The position numbers were made by a program, and so were the translations under genes. Positions 1 to 4,493 of a DNA stretch of 5,262 nt are shown here, piece after piece. How positions within the stretch are numbered: the stretch's first letter is position 1; each line of letters begins with the position of its first letter. The notes under the pieces are model-generated. The model searched no databases. It was not told where the DNA came from and saw nothing but the letters and a program-made list of their open reading frames with translations. The DNA comes from Oscillospiraceae bacterium (lineage in GTDB: Bacteria > Bacillota > Clostridia > Oscillospirales > Acutalibacteraceae): positions 1 to 5,262 of the forward strand of contig DNXM01000167.1 in the NCBI GenBank assembly GCA_003505905.1, in the 5' to 3' direction.

Positions 1-55
1 AATGTCAAAAGCGGTGTCGTCATGGAAAAGCCATGACGACACCGCTTTTGACATT
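1..55. repeat. Perfect 25-bp inverted repeat with 5-nt loop at window edge
   Basis: Bases 1-25 are the exact reverse complement of bases 31-55, with the loop AAAAG at 26-30. The right arm lies inside the metallophosphoesterase reading frame, where it encodes the stretch NVKSGVVMA; the loop and left arm supply the last two residues and the premature stop. The stem has 25 of 25 matches and no T-run follows it inside the window, so it does not look like an ordinary terminator. A perfect fold-back that starts exactly at base 1 suggests a chimeric contig end, although a genuine inversion or palindrome cannot be excluded from this window. Confidence 0.9.
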
Positions 56-847
56 TTGAATTTTGGGAATGGGCGTGAACAAAAAGTGACCGTCATAAAA
101 ATCCTCGCCCAAACCGCCAACGCTGTTGTCCACCCGATAGAACAGCGCATCATCTATTTCTTCCACAATAATGTGCTGGAACGCCATGGACGGCACGGTA
201 ACACCGCCGTTTTGTTCTTTCAGCTCGGTGGCACGGTTTTTGTACCATTCAATTTGGTCGGTGTGCACCGAATCATAGCCGAGGCGGTTGCCTTTTTCAT
301 CAAAAACGGAATCACCCGAATCAAACATAAACAAATTGAATGCCGTCTTTTTGCCGTCCGAAGACAAAATCGGCAAATCGTGCGTACCGCAGCCCGTCAG
401 CTCGGGCACGGCATCGCTGCCCAAGAAATAATCGCCGCCGTAACGCTCATAATATTCAAGCAATTCGGGTCCGCTCTTGCCGCTTTGGCGGTCGTGGTTG
501 CCGAAGGTAATCGTAAACGGAATTTTGCGGGCAGTAAACAGCTCACAAATTTGTTTGATACATTCCTCCAGCGGATTTTGGCAGGTGGCAGGAGAATCGG
601 CTACATCGCCGGCAACATCACCGCCGAGCACGACCAAGTCAGGCTTGACGGAATCGAGCGTTTCGATGACATACTGCTTGAGCAACGGGTCAACGGGATA
701 ATGCTGATGAAAATCCGCCAAATGAATGATGGTGAATTTGCCATCCGCACGGAATTGCAGGGTTTGTTTTTCGCTTGCAAAGCACGGCAGGCAAAGCGAA
801 GCCGCCATAAACAAGGCAAGAACAGCGGAAAGAATTTTTTTACACAT
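20..847 (-). CDS. Secreted calcineurin-like metallophosphoesterase, C-terminus missing
   Basis: This is a metal-dependent phosphoesterase of the calcineurin-like (purple acid phosphatase-related) superfamily. As read it has 275 residues. Residues 1-25 form a Sec signal peptide (KK, then a hydrophobic core, cleavage likely after CFA-S), so the enzyme probably acts outside the membrane. Metal-site motifs appear in order: ADFH (D45, H47), GGD (D77), GNHD (N117, H118) and MAFQHI (H225). The family then expects a final GHDHxN-type motif a few residues beyond VVMAFP, but the frame stops there because it enters the inverted repeat at 1-55. The C-terminus is therefore missing, by assembly artefact or real disruption. 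The start is supported by GAGGAG at 859-864, 11 nt upstream. The gene follows the GH16 gene after 24 nt and is probably cotranscribed with it. Its substrate is unknown; cell-surface nucleotides or phosphosugars are possible. Confidence 0.87.
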   Translation of the reverse strand: MCKKILSAVLALFMAASLCLPCFASEKQTLQFRADGKFTIIHLADFHQHYPVDPLLKQYVIETLDSVKPDLVVLGGDVAGDVADSPATCQNPLEECIKQICELFTARKIPFTITFGNHDRQSGKSGPELLEYYERYGGDYFLGSDAVPELTGCGTHDLPILSSDGKKTAFNLFMFDSGDSVFDEKGNRLGYDSVHTDQIEWYKNRATELKEQNGGVTVPSMAFQHIIVEEIDDALFYRVDNSVGGLGEDFYDGHFLFTPIPKIQNVKSGVVMAFP

Positions 848-858
848 GGTTTTCGTTT

Positions 859-864
859 CTCCTC
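859..864 (-). promoter_or_regulatory. Ribosome binding site of the metallophosphoesterase
   Basis: GAGGAG on the minus strand, 11 nt before the ATG at 845-847. It lies in the 24-nt gap after the GH16 stop codon and fixes the start of the phosphoesterase. Confidence 0.7.
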
Positions 865-871
865 ATATTTT

Positions 872-1813
872 TTATTCGGCAAGCTGATAGATTTTCACAT
901 AATCCACAACCATTTGCGTTTTGTAATTGAGATTGCCCGTAATTTCCTCGGGCAGCTGTTCGGGAATTTCCAACGACACAATCACCTCTTCGGGGTTGAC
1001 GCAAACGCCCTTGCCGAACGAACTGCGTCCCGTTTCTTTGCCGTTGATGTAAAAAATGTACTCGTCCTCGTTCCACATCAAACCGTAGGTATTATAAGTG
1101 TCGAAAATATCGTTAATATAAAAGGTTCCGATTTTTTCGCTGTCGATTTTTTCTTTGTTGTCATCCACGCCGTTGCAGTGAATGGTGGAATCAATTGTGT
1201 TCATCATTAGCCTGCTCTTGCTCGTCTTGTTATACGACTCCATGATGTCCACTTCAACCGCCTGCCTGCCGCCGTCGGAACGAACATGGTCATACGGGTC
1301 GCCCGAAGCCTGCAGCCAAAAAGCCGACCAAAATCCGTAATCCCGATTGCACTTGCAGCGAATTTCAAAATAGCCCCGAGCATAAAGCTTTTTCAGCGCA
1401 ATCGCACCCGTGTACCAGCCAGCGCCGTATTTGCCCTGCTTCAGGTATTCGCCTGTGATGACACAGGTTCCGTTTTTCACCGTAACCTGCGAATCGGCAT
1501 TGAAGCCGAACCGACGGGTGCCCTCGCAGCGGTGATTCCAAACATCGGTGTTCAATTCGTTGCCGACAAATTCATCGGTGAACACGGGCACATAGCCGCT
1601 CAAATCCAATTCTTCGCCGCACGGAATTTGCGGTGTTCGAAAGCAAGCGGACAGAAAAAGCTGAATCAGCGCAAAAATCGTAATTGCAATGCGGCGAAAC
1701 GGAATTTTTCCGCAGGCGAGCTTATACAAAAGCGCTTTGAACGCAACAAAGGAATGCTTCTGCCCGTAAGTCCAGCCTAACAGCTTAACAATGATTTCTT
1801 CTAACTTATTCAT
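872..1813 (-). CDS. Membrane-anchored GH16 family beta-glucanase-like glycoside hydrolase
   Basis: This 313-residue protein resembles family 16 glycoside hydrolases (laminarinase/lichenase type), which cleave internal beta-1,3 or mixed-linkage glucans with retention of configuration. The catalytic signature ExDxxE is visible as EVDIME, with predicted nucleophile E187, assisting D189 and acid/base E192. Supporting family features are the W-rich strand FWSAFWLQ (161-168), YGLMWNEDEYIFYINGK (243-259) and the closing strand VVDYVKIY (302-309). Residues 40-56 are hydrophobic and end in LSAC (C57), a plausible lipobox. About 40 residues precede that segment, unusually long for a lipoprotein signal, so an uncleaved membrane anchor is also possible. 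The start is supported by GGGAG at 1820-1824 with a 6-nt spacer. The gene overlaps the isomerase end by 8 bp, suggesting translational coupling. The exact glucan specificity cannot be read from the sequence. Confidence 0.9.
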   Translation of the reverse strand: MNKLEEIIVKLLGWTYGQKHSFVAFKALLYKLACGKIPFRRIAITIFALIQLFLSACFRTPQIPCGEELDLSGYVPVFTDEFVGNELNTDVWNHRCEGTRRFGFNADSQVTVKNGTCVITGEYLKQGKYGAGWYTGAIALKKLYARGYFEIRCKCNRDYGFWSAFWLQASGDPYDHVRSDGGRQAVEVDIMESYNKTSKSRLMMNTIDSTIHCNGVDDNKEKIDSEKIGTFYINDIFDTYNTYGLMWNEDEYIFYINGKETGRSSFGKGVCVNPEEVIVSLEIPEQLPEEITGNLNYKTQMVVDYVKIYQLAE

Positions 1814-2677
1814 GGTCTTCTCCCGACATTTTTGTTTTGCCTTTTATTTTCAGTGCCGCAACCCGACACGCTCTTTGGTACGCCTGTGCCACATATTCTT
1901 CAAATGACATTTTGCCGTAAAGTGCGTTGTCAAAACGGTTAGGCTTGCTGTCAATTCCCAATTCAAAGGTCAACGGTCCGTCAAAGCCGTGGGCATTCAA
2001 GCGGTCAACAATGTTTTGCCAATCGGCAATGCCGTCAAACGGCAAAAGGTGCAAATCATCCGTCCAAAAGGTTTTGCCGTCAAAACGGCTGATGCCCAAA
2101 TTGTCGTTCAAATGCGTGCCGAACAGGCGGTCGCCGTACAGTGCCGTCAAATCCTTTGAATGGTTGTAGCACATTTCGTGCCCCGTATCCCAACAAAAGC
2201 CGACATGGCTGCAATCGGCAAAATGCCCGAGCAGCGCCGCCAGGCATTCCTCGCCCTCGGTGTTTTCAAACGCAATGCGCACCCCGAGTTTTTTGCAAGT
2301 TCAACAATTTTGCCGTAATTTTCCAAACCGATTTGTGTCGGTTCGGGCTTTGTGTCAAAGCCGATGTAGGTGTGCAAAATCGCAAGGTCGACCCCGTTAT
2401 CGGCGCAATCCCGCAAACAGGCGGTCAGTTGGGCAACGCCCTCGTCGGCACCATCGCCGCCTTCCCACATTGCACGGGATTTGCCGAACGGCGCATGAAC
2501 GGATTGAAACAGCATCCCCGTTTCGTCCGCTTTTTTGCGGCATCGCTCAACTACTCCGTCGGGTGACCATTCAATGAAAAATCCGTCAAAGCCGGCATTC
2601 TGAAAAATTTCAATTTGGTTTTCCTGTTCGAGCTCGTGCCGGCGAAAGGTCGCCAAACACAGCTTTTGCTGCCACAT
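1806..2677 (-). CDS. TIM-barrel sugar phosphate isomerase/epimerase, interrupted by a -1 nt frameshift
   Basis: The two reading frames join into one 290-residue protein of the xylose-isomerase-like TIM-barrel (AP endonuclease 2) superfamily, whose members isomerise or epimerise sugars or inositols using a divalent metal. Likely metal or active-site residues, numbered in the repaired protein, are E138 in AFENTEG, D164 and H167 in WDTGH, H189 in GTHLND, H210 in DDLHLLPFDG and E239 in TFELG. The first frame covers residues 1 to about 130 and the second the rest. They join at a run of six A (minus strand, 2289-2294) where seven would read ELAKKLGVRIAFENT. The break may be a sequencing error, a real mutation or recoding at A_AAA_AAC. 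The ATG at 2675-2677 has AAAGGAG at 2686-2692, 8 nt upstream. It is the first gene of the leftward operon, so sugar conversion may be linked to the glucanase. The substrate is not identifiable. Confidence 0.87.
2288..2294 (-). other. A_AAA_AAC heptamer at the isomerase frame junction
   Basis: On the minus strand the zero-frame codons are GCA AAA AAC, which is a canonical X_XXY_YYZ slippery heptamer. A -1 slip here continues as CTC GGG GTG CGC and reads LGVRIAFENT, the frame that carries the rest of the conserved domain. A one-base deletion from a GCA AAA AAA CTC original would create the same heptamer, so its presence does not by itself prove recoding. Confidence 0.6.
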
Positions 2678-2698
2678 AGGCTCATCTCCTTTTGTTGC

Positions 2699-2727
2699 AT
2701 TATACCATTCGGGCACACATATTACAA
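2699..2727 (-). promoter_or_regulatory. Promoter of the isomerase-GH16-phosphoesterase operon
   Basis: On the minus strand, TTGTAA (2722-2727) is separated by 17 nt from a perfect TATAAT (2699-2704). A TGG immediately before the -10 gives an extended -10. The expected transcript start is near 2692, at the AAAGGAG ribosome binding site, so the leader would be very short (about 15 nt). Confidence 0.68.
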
Positions 2728-2766
2728 GATGCTTATCATTAAAACGGCAGCTTAACGGTTCATCTG

Positions 2767-2795
2767 TTGCAAAACAAAACAGAGTGTGATATAAT
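2767..2795 (+). promoter_or_regulatory. Promoter of the rubredoxin gene
   Basis: TTGCAA (2767-2772), a 17-nt spacer and TATAAT (2790-2795), with TGA immediately before the -10 giving an extended -10. The expected start near 2802 leaves a leader of about 25 nt that carries AAAGGAG at 2810-2816. It diverges from the leftward operon promoter. Confidence 0.75.
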
Positions 2796-2826
2796 ATACT
2801 AAAACAGTGAAAGGAGTTTGATTTTT

Positions 2827-2982
2827 GTGAAATATATCTGTGACGCTTGCGGTTGGATTTATGACGAAGACCTCGGCGACCCCGATAACGGCATTGCTCC
2901 CGGCACAAAATTTGAGGATTTGCCCGATGATTTTGAATGCCCGATTTGCGGTGTCGGCGTTGATATGTTCAGCGCGGAATAA
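2827..2982 (+). CDS. Rubredoxin
   Basis: This is a complete 51-residue rubredoxin, a small cytoplasmic electron carrier with one iron bound by four cysteines. The two ligand pairs are CDAC (C5, C8) followed by GW, and CPIC (C38, C41) followed by G. Between them lie the family stretches [11 protein letters not shown] and FEDLPDDF, and the length is typical of the family. In anaerobes rubredoxins pass electrons to partners such as rubrerythrin or flavodiiron proteins in defence against oxygen; no such partner is in the window. The start is GTG, preceded 10 nt upstream by AAAGGAG. The gene stands alone between its own promoter and terminator. One small oddity is V45 in GVGVDMF, where many rubredoxins have lysine. 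Confidence 0.97.
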   Translation: MKYICDACGWIYDEDLGDPDNGIAPGTKFEDLPDDFECPICGVGVDMFSAE

Positions 2983-2992
2983 GGCTGTTTTC

Positions 2993-3024
2993 GAGCCGTC
3001 TGTGCAGGCGGCTCCTTCTTTTTT
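2993..3024 (+). terminator. Rho-independent terminator of rubredoxin
   Basis: GAGCCG (2993-2998) pairs with CGGCTC (3009-3014), extended inwards by a T-G wobble and a CT/AG pair around the loop GTGC. The T-rich tract CTTCTTTTTT follows. It lies 10 nt after the rubredoxin stop codon. Confidence 0.82.
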
Positions 3025-3045
3025 GAAAAAAATCGTGAAAAGGTC

Positions 3046-3074
3046 TTGCAAAATCCGAAAAGGTTGTTTATAAT
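3046..3074 (+). promoter_or_regulatory. Promoter of tRNA-Thr
   Basis: TTGCAA (3046-3051), 17-nt spacer, perfect TATAAT (3069-3074). The expected start near 3081 is about 20 nt before the mature tRNA 5' end. The hexamers and spacer length are identical to those of the rubredoxin promoter. Confidence 0.78.
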
Positions 3075-3100
3075 ATACCTGTTGCTATCCTATATGGCTT

Positions 3101-3175
3101 GCTGATGTGGCTCAATGGCAGAGCAGCTCATTCGTAATGAGCAGGTTGTCAGTTCGATTCTGACCATCAGCTCCA
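3101..3175 (+). tRNA. tRNA-Thr (anticodon CGT), CCA encoded
   Basis: The full cloverleaf can be folded. Acceptor GCTGATG (3101-3107) pairs with CATCAGC (3165-3171). The D stem is GCTC/GAGC. The anticodon stem GCTCA/TGAGC encloses the loop TTCGTAA with anticodon CGT at 3133-3135, which reads the threonine codon ACG. The variable loop is AGGTT, and the T stem GTCAG/CTGAC holds the loop TTCGATT. The discriminator base is T3172 and CCA follows at 3173-3175. All stems are fully paired, so the gene appears intact. It is transcribed as a single-gene unit. Confidence 0.97.
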
Positions 3176-3220
3176 ACGCTCAAAACCGCTCTATTTCACC
3201 GGTTTTGGGCGTTTTTCTTT
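3176..3220 (+). terminator. Rho-independent terminator of tRNA-Thr
   Basis: CGCTCAAAACCG (3177-3188) pairs over 12 bp, with one T-G wobble, with CGGTTTTGGGCG (3200-3211) around an 11-nt loop. TTTTTCTTT follows. The stem begins two bases after the tRNA CCA end. Confidence 0.9.
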
Positions 3221-3261
3221 CCGTTTTTCATGTGAAAACCGTGTGCAAAAATGCCCTTTTG

Positions 3262-3281
3262 GGGGTTATTTGGGGTTATGC
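3262..3281 (+). repeat. Tandem 10-bp direct repeat GGGGTTAT
   Basis: GGGGTTATTT (3262-3271) is followed directly by GGGGTTATGC (3272-3281), sharing the first eight bases. The second copy can also form a small GGGG/CCCC hairpin with 3281-3284. It sits in the otherwise gene-free stretch 3221-3340 between the tRNA terminator and the accessory operon. I see no gene in that stretch. Paired short repeats near a tRNA 3' end could be integrase arm sites or a remnant, but this is inference. Confidence 0.5.
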
Positions 3282-3340
3282 CCCTTAAAAGTGTAAAAAA
3301 TGAGCGGTTAAGGCTTTGCTTCCTCTCTGAACCTTGTGTC

Positions 3341-3346
3341 TATAAT
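3341..3346 (+). promoter_or_regulatory. Possible upstream -10 box of the RHH operon
   Basis: A perfect TATAAT, but with no convincing -35: the best is TTGCTT at 3316-3321 with a 19-nt spacer. Operator copy 1 begins two bases downstream, so a start from here would fall inside that palindrome. Confidence 0.4.
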
Positions 3347-3347
3347 A

Positions 3348-3365
3348 TATACTTGTGCAAGTATA
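3348..3365 (+). promoter_or_regulatory. Palindromic operator-like site, copy 1
   Basis: TATACTTG-TG-CAAGTATA is an 8+2+8 inverted repeat with perfect arms. Its core TACTTGTGCAAGTA recurs twice more before the RHH start (3388-3401 and 3418-3431). It directly follows the TATAAT at 3341-3346, a position suited to repression. Confidence 0.7.
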
Positions 3366-3387
3366 CAATCTCTCGACAAGCTGTACA

Positions 3388-3401
3388 AACTTACACAAGT
3401 A
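3388..3401 (-). promoter_or_regulatory. Palindromic operator-like site, copy 2
   Basis: Read on the minus strand this is TACTTGTGTAAGTT, matching copy 3 in 13 of 14 bases. Its centre lies 38 bp from copy 1 and 30 bp from copy 3. Confidence 0.65.
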
Positions 3402-3417
3402 TATTTGTTAATTATTG

Positions 3418-3431
3418 TACTTGTGTAAGTA
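3418..3431 (+). promoter_or_regulatory. Palindromic operator-like site, copy 3, over the -35 box
   Basis: TACTTGTGTAAGTA is an imperfect palindrome that contains the putative -35 hexamer TTGTGT (3421-3426). A protein bound here would block RNA polymerase, so this is the copy best placed for autoregulation of the RHH operon. Confidence 0.7.
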
Positions 3432-3449
3432 TTTCTTTTGTGCTATAGT
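3421..3449 (+). promoter_or_regulatory. Promoter of the RHH-DUF4160-DUF2442 operon
   Basis: TTGTGT (3421-3426), 17-nt spacer and TATAGT (3444-3449), with TGC before the -10 giving an extended -10. The expected start near 3456 is followed by the strong AGGAGGAGGAG site at 3461-3471 and the ATG at 3480. The -35 lies inside operator copy 3. Confidence 0.65.
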
Positions 3450-3479
3450 GTAGCCATAATAGGAGGAGGAGACGTTATT

Positions 3480-3689
3480 ATGGAAATTCCCAACGTGAGC
3501 GGAAAGGCAAGCACACGGGCGAAAAACAAATACAATGCTGCGAATTATGACCGTATTGCTCTGTCGGTGAAAAAAGGGCAACGGGATATTATTAAAGCTC
3601 ATGCCGACGCAATGGGCGAAAGCCTAAACAGCTTTGTAACTCGCGCTATTGACGAAACCATGGAGCGTGACCACGGAACCACAGAATAA
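3480..3689 (+). CDS. Ribbon-helix-helix (Arc/MetJ-type) DNA-binding protein
   Basis: This 69-residue protein looks like a ribbon-helix-helix regulator, a fold in which a dimer inserts a two-stranded sheet into the DNA major groove. A basic N-terminal tail with STRAKNKY (11-18) is followed by a predicted recognition strand DRIALSVKKG (24-33), helix A QRDIIKAHADAMG (34-46) and helix B SLNSFVTRAIDETMERD (48-64). The turn ESLNSFVTRAI is characteristic of Arc/ParD/CopG-like proteins. I chose the ATG at 3480 because AGGAGG ends 10 nt before it; an in-frame upstream ATG at 3438 would overlap the -10 box. It heads a three-gene operon with 16 nt before DUF4160. It probably binds the three upstream palindromes and represses its own operon, and might also act as an antitoxin; both roles are inference. 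Confidence 0.87.
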   Translation: MEIPNVSGKASTRAKNKYNAANYDRIALSVKKGQRDIIKAHADAMGESLNSFVTRAIDETMERDHGTTE

Positions 3690-3690
3690 G

Positions 3691-3696
3691 AAAGGA
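3691..3696 (+). promoter_or_regulatory. Ribosome binding site that sets the DUF4160 start
   Basis: AAAGGA, 9 nt before the ATG at 3706. It rules out the ATG at 3696-3698, which overlaps this site and opens the other frame. The chosen start gives MPVISRFYG, the expected N-terminus of the family. Confidence 0.7.
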
Positions 3697-3705
3697 TGGG
3701 ACTAT

Positions 3706-3959
3706 ATGCCTGTTATATCGAGATTCTACGGAATGGTTATCAAGATGTACTTTCAGCAAAAGAACATAATCCGCCGCATTTCCATGCGGTCTACGGTGAG
3801 TATATGGGCGTGATTGAAATTGAAACGCTACACATGATCGAGGGTGATTTACCGCAAAAGGCCTTGAACATGGCAACTGAATGGGCACAGCAGCACAAGG
3901 ATGAGCTTTTGACGATTTGGAACACGCAGGAGGTCATTCAACTGCCGCCACTTGAATAA
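3706..3959 (+). CDS. DUF4160 family protein, interrupted by a -1 nt frameshift
   Basis: This is a small protein of unknown function, about 84 residues when repaired, the usual length for DUF4160. The N-terminus MPVISRFYGMVIKMYFQQ is read in one frame from the ATG at 3706. The rest, EHNPPHFHAVYGEYMGVIEI and onward to PPLE, is read in the next frame. The two join at 3758-3761, where CAG CAA AAG AAC is seen and CAG CAA AAA GAA CAT would be intact: one A is missing from a short run. The HxxPHFH segment with three histidines is conserved in the family and could bind a metal or form an active site, but no activity is established here. It lies 16 nt after the RHH gene and 12 nt before DUF2442, so it belongs to that operon. 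The shift may be a base-calling error or true inactivation. Confidence 0.85.
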
Positions 3960-3971
3960 GGGGGTTACCGT

Positions 3972-4226
3972 ATGTTTTACAAAGTGAAATCCGTTCAGCC
4001 GCTCCCGGGCTTTAATCTGCTGGTCAGCTTTGTGACCAGTGAGAAACGGCAATACGATGTCACGCCGTTGTTTAATAAATGGGAAGCATTCAAAGCCCTC
4101 AGAAGTACTCAAGGTCTGTTCGAGCAGGTCAAAGTAGACGCCGGAGGATATGGGATCAGTTGGAACGACGAAATTGACCTGTCGTGTGATGAGTTGTACC
4201 ACAACGGCAAGGTGATTCCGCAATGA
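3972..4226 (+). CDS. DUF2442 family protein
   Basis: This complete 84-residue protein belongs to DUF2442, small cytoplasmic proteins of unknown function. The family pattern is visible: KVKSVQPLPGFNLLVSF (4-20) as the first strands, then DVTPLF (29-34) and WEAFKAL (37-43), and the closing GYGISWNDEIDLSCDELY (59-76). The start is supported by AAGGGGG at 3958-3964 with a 7-nt spacer. It lies 12 nt after DUF4160. DUF4160 and DUF2442 genes are often neighbours in bacteria, which suggests that the two products work together. Its stop overlaps an ATGA at 4223-4226, but the frame opened there is only about 29 codons and resembles nothing. Its role may be as a partner or neutraliser of DUF4160, which is inference. 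Confidence 0.9.
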   Translation: MFYKVKSVQPLPGFNLLVSFVTSEKRQYDVTPLFNKWEAFKALRSTQGLFEQVKVDAGGYGISWNDEIDLSCDELYHNGKVIPQ

Positions 4227-4274
4227 CGGACAAGTCAACAACGGTATTGCTTACACCGGGGGCAGAAACCGGCT

Positions 4275-4388
4275 TTGAAAGTAACGGGTGTTCGTCCGCT
4301 GACGGATAACCGCCTTTGGTTTCGATTCAACACGGGTGAAGCCAAAACATTTGCTTTTACCGTTGTCAAGTACTCTGCCGTTGCATAA
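4275..4388 (+). pseudogene. Remnant of a second DUF2442-like N-terminus
   Basis: In the same frame as the DUF2442 gene and downstream of its stop, 4275-4388 reads LKVTGVRPLTDNRLWFRF followed by NTGEAKTFAFTVVKYSAVA and a stop. This parallels the start of the intact copy (KVKSVQPLPGFNLLVSF, then TSEKRQYDV), sharing the pattern KVxxVxPLxxxxLxxxF. The C-terminal half, including the WNDEID-type strand, is absent and there is no ATG; a TTG at 4275 has only a poor upstream site. It may be the decayed end of a tandem duplicate. The rest of 4227-4493 shows no gene. Confidence 0.45.
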
Positions 4389-4391
4389 TAT
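4363..4391 (+). promoter_or_regulatory. Possible promoter of the alkaline-phosphatase-superfamily gene
   Basis: TTGTCA (4363-4368) matches the -35 consensus in five of six bases and is separated by 17 nt from TAATAT (4386-4391), which matches the -10 in four of six. A start near 4398 would give a leader of about 95 nt. The prediction is weak. Confidence 0.35.
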
Positions 4392-4493
4392 AGCTCACCC
4401 GGGAGCGGTCATTGTCACTGTAACGGGTGTGATACATAAATTGAAATCTTGGGGTTTATTTCGCCGCAAAACAAACCTAAAGGAGAATTACAT

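Noticed and set aside
2..1210. A 402-codon open frame on the plus strand.
   Set aside because: It runs antisense through the metallophosphoesterase and GH16 genes, both of which have complete family motifs and ribosome binding sites; its translation resembles no family and begins in the fold-back.
2728..2745. A Fur-box-like TGATAAGCATC near the divergent promoters.
   Set aside because: Only one half-site is recognisable; the inverted partner is missing.
3225..3238. TTTTCA-TG-TGAAAA inverted repeat after the tRNA terminator.
   Set aside because: Short AT-rich palindrome with a 2-nt loop and no context that gives it a role; likely chance.
3696..3959. An 87-codon frame starting at the ATG at 3696 as a complete DUF4160 protein.
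   Set aside because: That ATG overlaps the ribosome binding site, and its first 20 residues do not fit the family, whereas the ATG at 3706 gives the expected N-terminus in the other frame.
4396..4429. CACCCG/CGGGTG inverted repeat before the phosphatase gene as a terminator or riboswitch.
   Set aside because: The stem is only 6 bp with a 22-nt loop and no T-run follows; no known riboswitch core is recognisable.
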